Source: Labilibacter marinus | Lineage (GTDB): Bacteria > Bacteroidota > Bacteroidia > Bacteroidales > Marinilabiliaceae | Direction of reading: 5' to 3' | DNA length: 64,000 nucleotides | NCBI RefSeq assembly: GCF_001659685.2 | Contig: NZ_LXYE02000044.1 | Location: 82,642-146,641 of the forward strand | Part shown: in pieces, positions 8,293 through 17,857 of the stretch | Numbering within the stretch: position 1 is the first letter of the stretch | How the letters are laid out: every line of letters starts with the position of its first letter | Made by a program: the position numbers and the translations under genes | Notes under the pieces: model-generated | Database searches by the model: none | Seen by the model: the letters and a program-made list of their open reading frames with translations, nothing else | Told to the model about the DNA's origin: nothing

Positions 8293-10650
8293 TTAAAATT
8301 TAAAGTTGTAGGTTACAGATGGTATAAACTGAAATAGATAAGTTTTTTTAGGTGTAATGATATTTGAGTTTTCATCACCCTGGTCGTAATAAATAGACCA
8401 AGCATTCTTTCTACCATAAATATTATAAACGGAGAAGTTCCACTCGCCTTCCCACCTGCGCATTTTCTTGTTTTTACCTTTTAAGGTATAAGATACATCC
8501 ATTCGATGATAATCGGGCATTTTGGCTTCGTTACGACTAGAATAAATTGGAATTACATCACCACCTACATGCATACGCCCAACAGGTTTTGTAAAAGGTG
8601 CACCGCTAGTATAAACCCAATTCATACTTAACTGCCCTCGCTTACCTAACTTTCGGTTTAAAACTATTGCTATATCGTGGTCGTGATTATAAGGCGACAA
8701 ATATGCCTCACCGTTTACAATACCTGGTATTTTACGGTACGATTTACTGTAGGTGTAACTTACCCAACCGCTATAATCCTCACGCTTTAGCTTGACCAAA
8801 AACTCTGCTCCATAAGCCCACGACTTACCTACTCTTAGCTCGCCTTCCAATTTATCATTGAGTAACAACTGGGGATGGTCTTTAAAGTCGATGGTGTTCT
8901 GCATATCCTTGTAAAACAACTCAACCGATGTTTCGATGCTATTGCCAAACATGTTTTTAAAATAGCCCACCGAAAACTGGTCGCTGATTTGTGGCTTTAT
9001 ATTGGGTGAAGAAAGAAACCATACATCCAAAGGTGTACCCGAAGTGGAATTACTGGCTAAATGCATATACTGACGAGTTCGTGAATAACTACCTTTTACC
9101 GAACTGGATTCATTCAGCATATAAGCCATGGCGACTCTCGGCTCTATGCCTGCATAAGTATTAAAGATATCACCACTTTCGTATTTCTTTTCCTCCACGG
9201 GCTCGTAATCTTCGTCAAACTCATAAAAAGTACCTGGTCCAATATTTTGAAATGCTGTAAATCGCAGACCATACTTTAAGGTCATTCGCGAACCTAATTT
9301 GTGGGTATTACCCACGTAAGCAGCATGCTCTAAGGCATGCGCGTCAGGCACTTCAACCTTATCATAAACAGGATCTTCGCCTGTACCATTAGCAGTACCT
9401 GGCTTTATTTTATGAAAGATACTTTGTACTCCAAAATCTAAAGTGATATTAGGATTTAAATAATAATTGTAATCTAGTTTTAAACTGTAATCTTGCAATT
9501 TACTTACCCACTTAAAACCCGAAGACTCCTCATTGGTTCCTAAACTATAATCGTAGTTACTATGCACAAAGGTAAGGTTAGAAAATAGCTTTGGGTTATA
9601 CACGTGATTCCAACGAGCAGTGTATGTTTTGTTACCAAAATCCATTTTCGAAAACTCTTCCTTAAAAACGTCGCGCCCCATATACATACTTAAGTACACG
9701 CGGTTATTATTATTTATCTCATGATTTAGTTTGGCATTAATATCATAGAAATACAGTTTATTATCTCGTATGGATTCATCGCTGGAAAGCGGCAGAAATA
9801 AATCGGCATAGGTACGTCGTCCACTCACAATAAACGATGTCCTATCTTCTATAATCGGTCCTTCTAGAGTTAATCGCGATGAAATGAGGCCAATACCACC
9901 TGTTCCTGAAAACTTCTTTTTGTTACCGTCTTTCATCCGAACATCCACCAACGATGCAAGCCGTCCGCCATATTCTGCAGGAATATCACCCTTATATAGT
10001 TTCACATCTTTTACCGCGTCATTATTAAATACCGAGAAGAAACCAAGCATATGGCCTGCATTGTAAACGGTAGCCTCATCTAATAAAATAAGGTTTTGGT
10101 CGGGGTTACCTCCACGCACACTAAACCCACTCGAACCTTCACTAGTAGCTTGTACCCCAGGCATTAATTGCAACACTTTTATCACATCTACTTCGCCCAT
10201 TAAAGCCGGAATAGCTTTAATATCTTTACTCTGTAACTTTTGAACACTCATTTGCGCATCACGCACATGTGCATCTATTTTTTCAGATGTCACCACCACT
10301 TCATTAATAGATTCGGTTTCTTCCGAAAGCTCAAAGTTTAAAGTTGTATTGGCTGAAATATCCACCGTTTTTTCAATGGTTTGATATCCCAGATACACCA
10401 CTTTTACCTGATAACTTCCTGGGGTAACGCTATAGGAATAAAAGCCATATAAATTGGAAATGGTTCCTGTCTTAAGTTCCTCGAAATAGATGGTGGCGCC
10501 AATAAGTAGCTCGCCAGAGGCAGCATCCTTAACATGACCACTTAATACAACTTCGTCCTTATCGAACAATACATTTCCGTATATATTGGGGAGATGAAGA
10601 AACAGTAGGGAGATGAAGAGTAAAATAAAGGGTTTACTTGTTTTGAGCAT
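8293..10650 (-). CDS. TonB-dependent receptor with N-terminal CarboxypepD_reg-like domain
   Basis: 785 residues; outer membrane transporter powered by TonB. Order: signal peptide (about 1-25), carboxypeptidase-regulatory-like beta-sandwich (about 34-120, VLSGHVKDAASGELLIGATI), TonB-box-like ESINEVVVTSEK, plug domain (about 140-240 with MPGVQATSEGSSGFSVRGG and GDIPAEYGGRLASLVDVRM), then a 22-strand barrel ending FQFIPSVTYNFKF. At 785 residues it belongs to the shorter, non-SusC class. Co-transcribed with the DUF4249 lipoprotein gene. Substrate unknown; no neighbouring enzymes give a hint. Confidence 0.93.
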   Translation of the reverse strand: MLKTSKPFILLFISLLFLHLPNIYGNVLFDKDEVVLSGHVKDAASGELLIGATIYFEELKTGTISNLYGFYSYSVTPGSYQVKVVYLGYQTIEKTVDISANTTLNFELSEETESINEVVVTSEKIDAHVRDAQMSVQKLQSKDIKAIPALMGEVDVIKVLQLMPGVQATSEGSSGFSVRGGNPDQNLILLDEATVYNAGHMLGFFSVFNNDAVKDVKLYKGDIPAEYGGRLASLVDVRMKDGNKKKFSGTGGIGLISSRLTLEGPIIEDRTSFIVSGRRTYADLFLPLSSDESIRDNKLYFYDINAKLNHEINNNNRVYLSMYMGRDVFKEEFSKMDFGNKTYTARWNHVYNPKLFSNLTFVHSNYDYSLGTNEESSGFKWVSKLQDYSLKLDYNYYLNPNITLDFGVQSIFHKIKPGTANGTGEDPVYDKVEVPDAHALEHAAYVGNTHKLGSRMTLKYGLRFTAFQNIGPGTFYEFDEDYEPVEEKKYESGDIFNTYAGIEPRVAMAYMLNESSSVKGSYSRTRQYMHLASNSTSGTPLDVWFLSSPNIKPQISDQFSVGYFKNMFGNSIETSVELFYKDMQNTIDFKDHPQLLLNDKLEGELRVGKSWAYGAEFLVKLKREDYSGWVSYTYSKSYRKIPGIVNGEAYLSPYNHDHDIAIVLNRKLGKRGQLSMNWVYTSGAPFTKPVGRMHVGGDVIPIYSSRNEAKMPDYHRMDVSYTLKGKNKKMRRWEGEWNFSVYNIYGRKNAWSIYYDQGDENSNIITPKKTYLFQFIPSVTYNFKF

Positions 10651-11055
10651 ATTTTTTAGTTCATTAGAATTTAGTTATTGGTCATTGTTTTTTTTCAAAG
10701 ACAACAAGATATATTTATAGTTGCATGCTTTAACCCAAAATATGCATTAAAACATCTATTCCGTAATCAAACTGTTTCAAAACAAGACCTTACACTTATT
10801 TAAAAGTCTCGCTATAGGATGCTATGGCTGTGTTTTATAAATACTTGTTTTACTACAGTTTGAATGCTGATGACAATGCCTTAACGCATAATACGGGTTT
10901 AAATGATTTTCAATCTTTTATACAAACATAGTCTTGTATTTATTTGAATGAGCGCAAATTACAAAAAGAATATTCTATAAATAAGTTCTTAACAGAAAAA
11001 GTAACTCAAGCAAGTAAATTCAATACTTAAGTTTTGTTTTTAAAGGATAAAGGAA
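10651..11055. other. Non-coding gap upstream of the TonB receptor
   Basis: About 400 bp, A/T-rich, without a credible gene. On the minus strand TATGTTTG (10930-10923) fits a -7 box but has no -33 element at the right distance, and it would leave a leader of about 270 nt before the receptor. No repeat or stable hairpin is obvious. Confidence 0.4.
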
Positions 11056-12069
11056 TTAAAATAATAAAACTTCCAATGCTTTCTCTAGTTGAGGATCTTC
11101 ACCGGTTTCTTGATGATCATTCTCCCAAAAGTCCTTACTCTTTAAAACTTCTATATCTGGCAATATGCCATCTTCTATTAGTTCTCCTGATAAATTGTAA
11201 ACTCTATCAAACGTATAAGTTAGGCTCCAACCGCCATTTAAATATACACTAATTACACACCCACCTCCTCCACCTGTTTTTTGGCCTACTAGCTTACAAG
11301 CAGTAATATCTTTCATTACAGAAGCCATAAAATTACCCATACTGTAAGTATTATCATTAATTAAAACTACGATAGGCGTTTCTGAACTTACAGTACCTAA
11401 CCCCTCTAGCTTAACCGAGTACTTTTTAGTGAAATTATGATGCTCTTTACCGTTTTTATATTGTCGATAATACAAATCTTTATTCCCTTCAAAGAATCCA
11501 TCTAACAAACCCAGCCCTTCGCTGTTGCCACCCATGCAATCGCGTAAATCCAATATAACCCCATTTTTATGCTCATAGTTCGCTAAGCCTACATCGGCAC
11601 TGCTTATCTTATCCAGGCCATACAAAGGTCTTAGGTAGGTAATACTATTATTTAATTGTCCTATATGAACTTTAGGATATTCCCGGATATTATTAAGCTG
11701 ATATCTTTCATAAATCTTTTCATAATTTAAATAAGGTAATGCATTTAAAGTATCAATACCACTAACACTAATAACATGGTGCCAATATGTAGTTACGGAA
11801 ATATGCCCATCATTCAGTTCTAAAATTATTTCCTCGAAAAGATCTATAGCCTGATGGTAATACTTAACTTCTTTAAACTTTGGTTTATAATCTTCATATA
11901 CACTATCCCAATCCACATTCTTCTCTTCAAAAAATACATATCGCTCATCCATTATATGCCAAAAGGAATCAAAGACATCAACATAAGTAGCACGATCATC
12001 TACAATGTCTTTGGTACAAGAATAGTTTACTGCAATTAGTAAGATTAGAAAGGTAATATATCTTCGCAT
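11056..12069 (-). CDS. S41 (tail-specific) family peptidase, lipoprotein
   Basis: 337 residues. Signal ending LIAVNYSC gives a lipobox Cys, so it is probably anchored in the envelope. The protease core shows the S41 features: GVILDLRDCMGGNSEG (beta-strand before the active site), TPIVVLINDNTYSMGNFMASVMKD (nucleophile Ser in TYSMG) and VGQKTGGGGG; the usual Glu two to three residues after the nucleophile motif (SASE) is replaced by Asn, and no PDZ domain is evident, so activity is uncertain. Shorter than Ctp proteases. Lies 4 nt downstream of the next gene and is likely its operon partner. Confidence 0.78.
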   Translation of the reverse strand: MRRYITFLILLIAVNYSCTKDIVDDRATYVDVFDSFWHIMDERYVFFEEKNVDWDSVYEDYKPKFKEVKYYHQAIDLFEEIILELNDGHISVTTYWHHVISVSGIDTLNALPYLNYEKIYERYQLNNIREYPKVHIGQLNNSITYLRPLYGLDKISSADVGLANYEHKNGVILDLRDCMGGNSEGLGLLDGFFEGNKDLYYRQYKNGKEHHNFTKKYSVKLEGLGTVSSETPIVVLINDNTYSMGNFMASVMKDITACKLVGQKTGGGGGCVISVYLNGGWSLTYTFDRVYNLSGELIEDGILPDIEVLKSKDFWENDHQETGEDPQLEKALEVLLF

Positions 12070-12073
12070 AGTT

Positions 12074-12859
12074 TTATAATTGGATTCCTAATACAAATAA
12101 GTGTTGACAATACTCTTGTGATTCTACCGACACCTGATACTTGCTATAACTTAACTCATACCCACAGCGCAAGCGTTTGCCTTTGAATGGAATGGATATA
12201 TTTAACTGATTTACAAGTAATAAATGGTTTGTAAACGAAACCACAGTATTAGGTTTGCTATAGTATTTTAAGTTATTAAAAGGAATTTTTTTGGGTATAT
12301 ATGGAGGCTGAGGAAAATGACCTATGCCAATTAATGGTTGTGTAATTAAATTCTCAACCCTAAGCCGACCAATATTATATGACACATTTACATTAATTGG
12401 AGCACTAATTGTCCATTTGCCAAAAGGTTCTGCAGCATACAATGTTTTAAACACAACATCCGTAGGATCAATAAATTCACCCTCAAGAGTGATGCCGCTA
12501 CCTATTAGTACATTTAACTTGGAGCCATTAACAATACCCCAATTATAACCTGTGCCTAATGAACCTTGCAAATAGTTGTACAGAACTTCATCTTTTAGAT
12601 AAGCATATTTATTCTTCAAAGAGGTTTTTCGCCCATTAATAAATGCGTAAAACTGACGATGTTTAATGTTGTTATCCCTTCTGTAGGTATATGATAAACC
12701 AACTGAAGCTCCTCTCATGCCCAAGGGAATTGAGAATGAGTTATTATAGGCTATTCCACCATATTTTATTAAAGCTTGATGTGTATTCTGAATTGTATCG
12801 CTTTGAGCAAGCATGTTGCAGCTAAGGCAAATTAGAATTGAGGTTAGGTATTTAATCAT
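12074..12859 (-). CDS. Putative outer membrane beta-barrel protein, unrecognised
   Basis: 261 residues. Signal peptide MIKYLTSILICLSCNMLA/Q, then amphipathic strands with many aromatic residues (GASVGLSYTYRR, NLKYYSKPNTVVSFTNHLLL) and an ending LFVLGIQL. I do not recognise a named family; a barrel is inferred from strand pattern alone. The stop is 4 nt before the S41 lipoprotein start, so the two are probably made together. Confidence 0.6.
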   Translation of the reverse strand: MIKYLTSILICLSCNMLAQSDTIQNTHQALIKYGGIAYNNSFSIPLGMRGASVGLSYTYRRDNNIKHRQFYAFINGRKTSLKNKYAYLKDEVLYNYLQGSLGTGYNWGIVNGSKLNVLIGSGITLEGEFIDPTDVVFKTLYAAEPFGKWTISAPINVNVSYNIGRLRVENLITQPLIGIGHFPQPPYIPKKIPFNNLKYYSKPNTVVSFTNHLLLVNQLNISIPFKGKRLRCGYELSYSKYQVSVESQEYCQHLFVLGIQL

Positions 12860-13000
12860 TATATTATAAACTGACGTTTAGGTGTGTCTTTCTTACAGCA
12901 ATAATCAGACCACATAACCTTCTCTGAAAATTACGAATGTACGTACGAGTTTTCCAATACGAGGCTATGGAGAATTTAATACGGGGCTACTGAAAACGCC

Positions 13001-13034
13001 GAACGCCCGTACTGAAATATCAGTACGGGCGTTC
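13001..13034 (-). terminator. Perfect 15-bp terminator hairpin
   Basis: GAACGCCCGTACTGA (13001-13015) pairs perfectly with 13020-13034 around a 4-nt loop AATA. It lies about 30 nt beyond the stop of the DUF4469 gene; T-rich sequence follows on both strands (TTTTC on minus, TTAATTTTAATT on plus). Confidence 0.75.
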
Positions 13035-13064
13035 TTAATTTTAATTATAGGTCGTTCTTAATTT

Positions 13065-13784
13065 TCAGACAACCTTTAATATGTCTTCTAACCTTTCGAT
13101 TCTGGGATCTTTAACTATGGCATTACTTCCGCTATATTGAGTAACTACTTCAATATGATAATCGCCTTTGGCCAAAGCTGGAATCATCAATATCAACTCT
13201 TTATTTTTATTGCTGATAATTTGACTGACTTTGGTTCTGCTATTATCGGCTATGCTAACAAAGTATACTCCTACATCTTTATTCTCACCCTCAATTTGAA
13301 TTTTATCGCCCATAACGGTAAGTGCATTATTGGGTGTTATAGTTGCGTTTACTTCGCCAGTAAGGCTATCAGTAACCCTAATAATAACAGGACCCACATT
13401 GGCCTTACCCATTATTTGCACAGGTAAGCCCTTAATATTATCACGAACCGTAGCATTTGGTGACATAACAACATTAATACTGTGTCGTTTAGGGTCGTAA
13501 ACTTCGTTGGTAAAGCTTCCGCTTATACCTAAGCGCGCATGTACAAAATCGGTATGCACGGCATAACCCTCACTTATTACTTCACTGCAAATACGGTCGG
13601 CTCTATTGAGTATTTCAACTATTGCCTCGGTTTGATATTCACTTCCTTCTTTTTTAATACGCTCTGCAATACCTTGATTATTGACAATGCCTGCAGAACG
13701 TACACGGCCAAAGCTGTCGTTAGGGTCTGCGGTTAATGGGTTGTCGTACAACCACACATCTACTTTTCTTTTATTATCACTCAT
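13065..13784 (-). CDS. HU-like DNA-binding domain / DUF4469 protein
   Basis: 239 residues. The N-terminal about 120 residues (YQTEAIVEILNRADRICSEVISEGYAVHTDFVHARLGISGSF) have the HU/IHF-like fold pattern found in Bacteroidota-specific proteins, where the domain may no longer bind DNA. The C-terminal half (from VGPVIIRVTDSLTGEV) is an Ig-like DUF4469 domain. No signal peptide is seen. Such genes are widespread in Bacteroidota, often in several copies, with unknown function. Terminator directly downstream; a broken barrel gene lies upstream. Confidence 0.75.
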   Translation of the reverse strand: MSDNKRKVDVWLYDNPLTADPNDSFGRVRSAGIVNNQGIAERIKKEGSEYQTEAIVEILNRADRICSEVISEGYAVHTDFVHARLGISGSFTNEVYDPKRHSINVVMSPNATVRDNIKGLPVQIMGKANVGPVIIRVTDSLTGEVNATITPNNALTVMGDKIQIEGENKDVGVYFVSIADNSRTKVSQIISNKNKELILMIPALAKGDYHIEVVTQYSGSNAIVKDPRIERLEDILKVV

Positions 13785-13890
13785 AACAATCTGTTTTTAA
13801 TGCTCCTTAAGGAACGGTTTTACATTGTTTGATTATTCAATAAGTTTAAATAGACTAAGGTTGTTATGGTAAAACTTCGAGTGTTATTTT

Positions 13891-14465
13891 TTAGAATTTG
13901 TAACCAATACCTAGACGTAAGCCAAGCGCTAAACCACGCTCGGTATAATTAGTCATTTCGTTACTATAGAATGGAGTATACTCTTTAAATGCCCAATAAT
14001 ATCCTATGCCCATACCTACTTCGTAGTTAAAACTTTTTCCAATGTTTCGTTTTATGCCCCACATTGGCAAAATAGATACAGAAGGGTAAAACTCACTATT
14101 ATCGGACGATACAGCAAGCCCTGGTTGATAACCGACCCTTATACTTACGTAGTTACCACTGTTTCCATCAATACGTTTGCCTTTTTCTTGTCGCTTATTT
14201 AGGTTATAATACATTCGTGGTTCAACACATAACTCGGGTATAGCAGCCCAATACGAATCACTAGAACTACCACTATACCAAGCAAAACCAAACCCAAGTT
14301 CACTTCTTAAAGCAATCGAATTGGTTAATTTTATTCGTTATAAACCGCTAAAGGATTTATTCCCATTTGTACTCCGTACATGCTTTTTTCTACACTAGCT
14401 TCTTGTGCATAATTAGGGTTGTAAATAGCCATTAACAATACACAAAGGGTAAGTAATCTTTTCAT
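13891..14465 (-). pseudogene. Outer membrane beta-barrel gene split by a one-base frameshift
   Basis: Starts at ATG 14465 with signal peptide MKRLLTLCVLLMAIYNPNYA/Q and reads to INPLAVYNE then TAA at about 14336. One base out of phase the frame continues without interruption (KLTNSIALRSELGFGFAWYSG and on to LGIGYKF, stop 13891). Inserting one A in GAATAAAA near 14329-14336 restores a protein of about 190 residues with a typical small-barrel ending. The break is at a short A-run, so it may be a real indel or a sequence error. The annotated-looking frame starting at 14214 is only the tail of this gene. Confidence 0.7.
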
Positions 14466-14693
14466 CTTAATTTAATTTTAGGTTTTACAATACAGCTTGT
14501 CCATTAAACAAAAAATATGCCAATGACTACGTAAGTATTATTTACATTATAAAAGTTAAACCAAGAAACATACTCCAGTATATTAACTTCCTAATAGTTT
14601 ACTAAAACCTCATAGCCTCTATAATTCGTGTAAAATAACCAGCCTACTTAATTATCACAATCAATTACTCATTGCTTAACAGTACTGTTGTTT

Positions 14694-14743
14694 GCATATA
14701 AAAAAAGGTCAATAAAAGCTTAGTAACACTTCTATTGACCTTT
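14694..14743 (-). terminator. Terminator after the von Willebrand protein gene
   Basis: AAAGGTCAATA (14704-14714) pairs perfectly with TATTGACCTTT (14733-14743); the A-rich stretch at 14699-14706 supplies the U-tract on the minus strand. The rest of 14466-14693 is A/T-rich and holds nothing I can name. Confidence 0.75.
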
Positions 14744-14762
14744 ACATATATTATCGTATAAA

Positions 14763-16712
14763 CTAATCTCTCACACTCAAACCATCCGATAAAATTTCTG
14801 CAGACTCCATTAATCTTATCATTTCTGCCTTATAACCTTCCTCATCGTTTGCTTTGGATGACTTAGCCCATTTAACTATCTCTTGGTATTCAGTGGCCTT
14901 GATAAAGTCAGAATTTCGCAGCTTCATTCCCCAAGCAGCAACCGAGGATACAAACCTAAAATCCTTGCTTACTTTATTGGAGGCCAGAATTTTATTTTTA
15001 ACTGTTTCAACCAATAAAGTGCTTTCATCGGAGTCAGGCTGTTTGTATCTTAACTTGAGGGTTAATAACTCATCTGAATATTCTGTGGTGATCACTTTCT
15101 TTACTTTTTTCTCTTTCTTTTGCTGATATTTTAGTTCATCCACCTTAGGTAAATAACTACTTACATCCTTTGCTCCTACAGGCATAATCTCGTATAACGC
15201 AGTTACCGTATGCCCAGAACCTATTTCACCAGCATCTTTTTTATCATCATTAAAATCCTCATCATTTAACCGGCGGTTTTCGTACCCGATTAAGCGGTAG
15301 CCCGCCACATGCATGGGATTAAACTCTAATTGAAATTTAACGTCCTTGGCAATGGTATATAAAGTTCCGCCAAATTCCTCAACCATGGCTTTTCGAGCTT
15401 CTTGAATATTATCGATATAAAAATAGTTGCCATTTCCTTTGTTGGCGATGATCTCCATTTTGCTATCCTTATAATTACCCATTCCAAAACCAGCCACTGT
15501 AATGTAAATACCTTTATCTCGTTCTGACGTTATCAGTTTTTCCATTTCTGAATTAGAACTAACACCTACATTAAAATCGCCATCTGTAGCCAAGATAATA
15601 CGATTGTTACCATTCTTTAGTAGGTTTTCATTGGCCAATTTGTAGGCTAACTGTAGTCCTGCACCACCTGCAGTTGAGCCACCAGCAGACAATTGGTCTA
15701 ATGCATTTACAATGGTACTTTTATTTTTACCCGAGGTTGGTTCTAAAACCACTCCTGCAGCTCCTGCATAAACAACAATAGATACCCTATCCTCTTCTCT
15801 TAACTCATTGACCAACATCTTTAAAGCCGACTTTAACAAAGGTAGTTTATTGCTAGCATTCATAGATCCCGAAACATCCAATAAAAAGACCAAATTAGAG
15901 GCTGGTAAGTTTTCCTTTTCTATTCTTTTACCCTGCAATGCAACCTTCAATAAGTAATGCTCAGTATTCCAAGGACAGTAAGCCACTTCGTGATGTATTG
16001 CAAAAGGATGCTTATCTGCAGGTCCTTCATAATTATAATTGAAGTAATTAATCATCTCCTCTATTCTTACCGCACCAGCAGGAGGCAATGATCCTTGATT
16101 GATAAAACGACGCACATTGGCATATGAGGCTCTATCAACATCTACCGAAAAAGTGGACAAGGGTGATTCTTTAGGGTCCTGAAACTTATTTTCATTCACT
16201 GTTGCGTAGTCTTCATTACTTGGGATAATAGCTTGAGGAGGCGCGTAGTAAGCCTGTTGTGTATTATATGAAGAGACACGTCTTATTTTAATGGACTCCG
16301 CATTTTTCGATTTAGCTCCTCTTCGTCTAGGTCTTCTGGGACTAGTTGATGATATAGCACCTGTTACCATTCTTTTTTTCTGTACCCCGTAACCTATGGC
16401 TACTACTTCATCAAGAGAAATGACATCTAGCGTTAAATAAATTTTAAAGTCACTTGCCTCCTTCACTTTTACTTCTTCCGATTGATATCCAATAAATGAT
16501 ACAACTATAACTGCATTCTCATCTGCCACTGTGATAGAGAATTTCCCATCCATGTCGGTAATAGCTCCTTTACTTGTTCCTTTTTCTATAACAGAAACCC
16601 CAGGAATAGGTAATTTATCACTATCATCATAAACAATACCGGTAATTACCTTTGATGCCTGAGCACTTCCGAACAAGCAACATAAACTGAATATTAATAA
16701 CATCGTCTTCAT
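14763..16712 (-). CDS. VWA domain protein (YfbK-like) with SusC-type N-terminus
   Basis: 649 residues, exported (MKTMLLIFSLCCLFGSAQA). Residues about 20-105 are a CarboxypepD_reg-like sandwich, followed by SLDEVVAIGYGVQKKRMVTG, the linker that in SusC receptors leads into the plug, here followed by a basic stretch (RRPRRRGAKSK) and then a YfbK-type von Willebrand unit. That unit has its own N-terminal region (DVDRASYANVRRFINQG), the VWA domain with MIDAS DVSGSMNAS near residue 275, and a C-terminal DUF3520-like part. VWA MIDAS sites bind Mg2+ and protein ligands. Monocistronic. Role unknown; the hybrid N-terminus suggests an envelope scaffold. Confidence 0.85.
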   Translation of the reverse strand: MKTMLLIFSLCCLFGSAQASKVITGIVYDDSDKLPIPGVSVIEKGTSKGAITDMDGKFSITVADENAVIVVSFIGYQSEEVKVKEASDFKIYLTLDVISLDEVVAIGYGVQKKRMVTGAISSTSPRRPRRRGAKSKNAESIKIRRVSSYNTQQAYYAPPQAIIPSNEDYATVNENKFQDPKESPLSTFSVDVDRASYANVRRFINQGSLPPAGAVRIEEMINYFNYNYEGPADKHPFAIHHEVAYCPWNTEHYLLKVALQGKRIEKENLPASNLVFLLDVSGSMNASNKLPLLKSALKMLVNELREEDRVSIVVYAGAAGVVLEPTSGKNKSTIVNALDQLSAGGSTAGGAGLQLAYKLANENLLKNGNNRIILATDGDFNVGVSSNSEMEKLITSERDKGIYITVAGFGMGNYKDSKMEIIANKGNGNYFYIDNIQEARKAMVEEFGGTLYTIAKDVKFQLEFNPMHVAGYRLIGYENRRLNDEDFNDDKKDAGEIGSGHTVTALYEIMPVGAKDVSSYLPKVDELKYQQKKEKKVKKVITTEYSDELLTLKLRYKQPDSDESTLLVETVKNKILASNKVSKDFRFVSSVAAWGMKLRNSDFIKATEYQEIVKWAKSSKANDEEGYKAEMIRLMESAEILSDGLSVRD

Positions 16713-16772
16713 AACTGTATATTTTAATTGTTAGTTTCTGTATGAAGGATGCAGACGTTCTTATTATTCCAT

Positions 16773-16808
16773 AAAAAAAGCCGAGAAAAACTTAATTTTC
16801 TCGGCTTT
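16773..16808 (-). terminator. Terminator of the lpxD-lpxC/fabZ-lpxA unit
   Basis: AAAGCCGAGAAAA (16777-16789) pairs perfectly with TTTTCTCGGCTTT (16796-16808); the A-run at 16773-16779 gives the minus-strand U-tract, 27 nt after the lpxA stop. Confidence 0.8.
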
Positions 16809-16834
16809 AAATATTTTAATTGTGATATAACCTT

Positions 16835-17626
16835 CTATCTGTCAGATGAAGATGAATACCCTCTTATAATTCCTCTTTGTGAATTTTTTATAAATAAGAT
16901 AATCTCGTCACGCTCTTTTGAGGCTGGTAATTCAGCTTCAATTTTATCAATCGCATCTGAGTTATTTAATCCACTCTGATACAATACACGATAAATATTC
17001 TGGATTCCTGTGATTTGGTCATTTGTAAAACTTCTACGACGTAACCCAATTGAGTTAATACCACTAAAGGATGTAGATGTGTTTCTAACCTTAACAAACG
17101 GAGGAACGTCTTTACTTAACAAGGTACCTCCTTGAATCATAACATGCGCTCCGATATGTACAAATTGATGAATAGCACAGGCTCCACTTAAAATAGCAAA
17201 GTCGCTAATTATAACTTCTCCAGCCACCTGTGTTGCATTACCTATAATAACGTTATCTCCAACAATAGCATCATGAGCTATATGCACATAAGCCATTAAA
17301 AGGCAATTACTACCAACAACTGTTTGTCCTTTGGCTACTGTACCTCTATTTACTGTAACACACTCTCTAATAGTGGTGTTGTCGCCAATAATAGCTAAAG
17401 ACTCTTCGCCCGCAAATTTTAAATCTTGTGGGATGGCTGATATTACAGCTCCTGGAAATATATTACAGTTTTTGCCAATACGTGCACCTTCCAAAATTGT
17501 AACGTTAGAACCAATTCGTGTTCCCTCTTCAATCACTACGTTTTTATCAATGGTCACAAAAGGTTCGATTACCACATTTGGAGCAATTTTTGCTTCAGGG
17601 TGGATGTATGCCAATGGTTGTTTCAT
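16835..17626 (-). CDS. lpxA: UDP-N-acetylglucosamine O-acyltransferase
   Basis: 263 residues, normal length. Transfers a hydroxyacyl chain from acyl carrier protein to the 3-OH of UDP-GlcNAc, first step of lipid A synthesis, in the cytoplasm. The N-terminal two thirds are left-handed beta-helix hexapeptide repeats (IAPNVVIEPFVTIDKNVVI); the catalytic base is His118 in MAYVHIAHDA, and FAILSGACAIHQFVHIGAHVMIQGG and GLRRRSFTNDQITGIQNIYRVLY (C-terminal helical part) are characteristic. Same strand and order as lpxD and lpxC-fabZ, the standard Bacteroidota arrangement; 231 bp separate it from lpxC-fabZ. Confidence 0.97.
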   Translation of the reverse strand: MKQPLAYIHPEAKIAPNVVIEPFVTIDKNVVIEEGTRIGSNVTILEGARIGKNCNIFPGAVISAIPQDLKFAGEESLAIIGDNTTIRECVTVNRGTVAKGQTVVGSNCLLMAYVHIAHDAIVGDNVIIGNATQVAGEVIISDFAILSGACAIHQFVHIGAHVMIQGGTLLSKDVPPFVKVRNTSTSFSGINSIGLRRRSFTNDQITGIQNIYRVLYQSGLNNSDAIDKIEAELPASKERDEIILFIKNSQRGIIRGYSSSSDR

Positions 17627-17857
17627 GTGTTTTTATTTACTTTCTCAATCTGCACTCGCTCAAGGTGAGCATTTCTCCTCATCTCTAACTCTCTAGTATC
17701 GTTTATACTAGAGTTTGTTATTATTATTCTTACTGTACTCCTGTTTTTTTTCCGCTGCGAAAATAATCTAAGAATCTCAATAAAAAAAATTTAACGTAAT
17801 TATTCGCCTTTTATCTTTAAACAAAGGCCAACACCACACTCAAGGAGTTTTCTTGCA

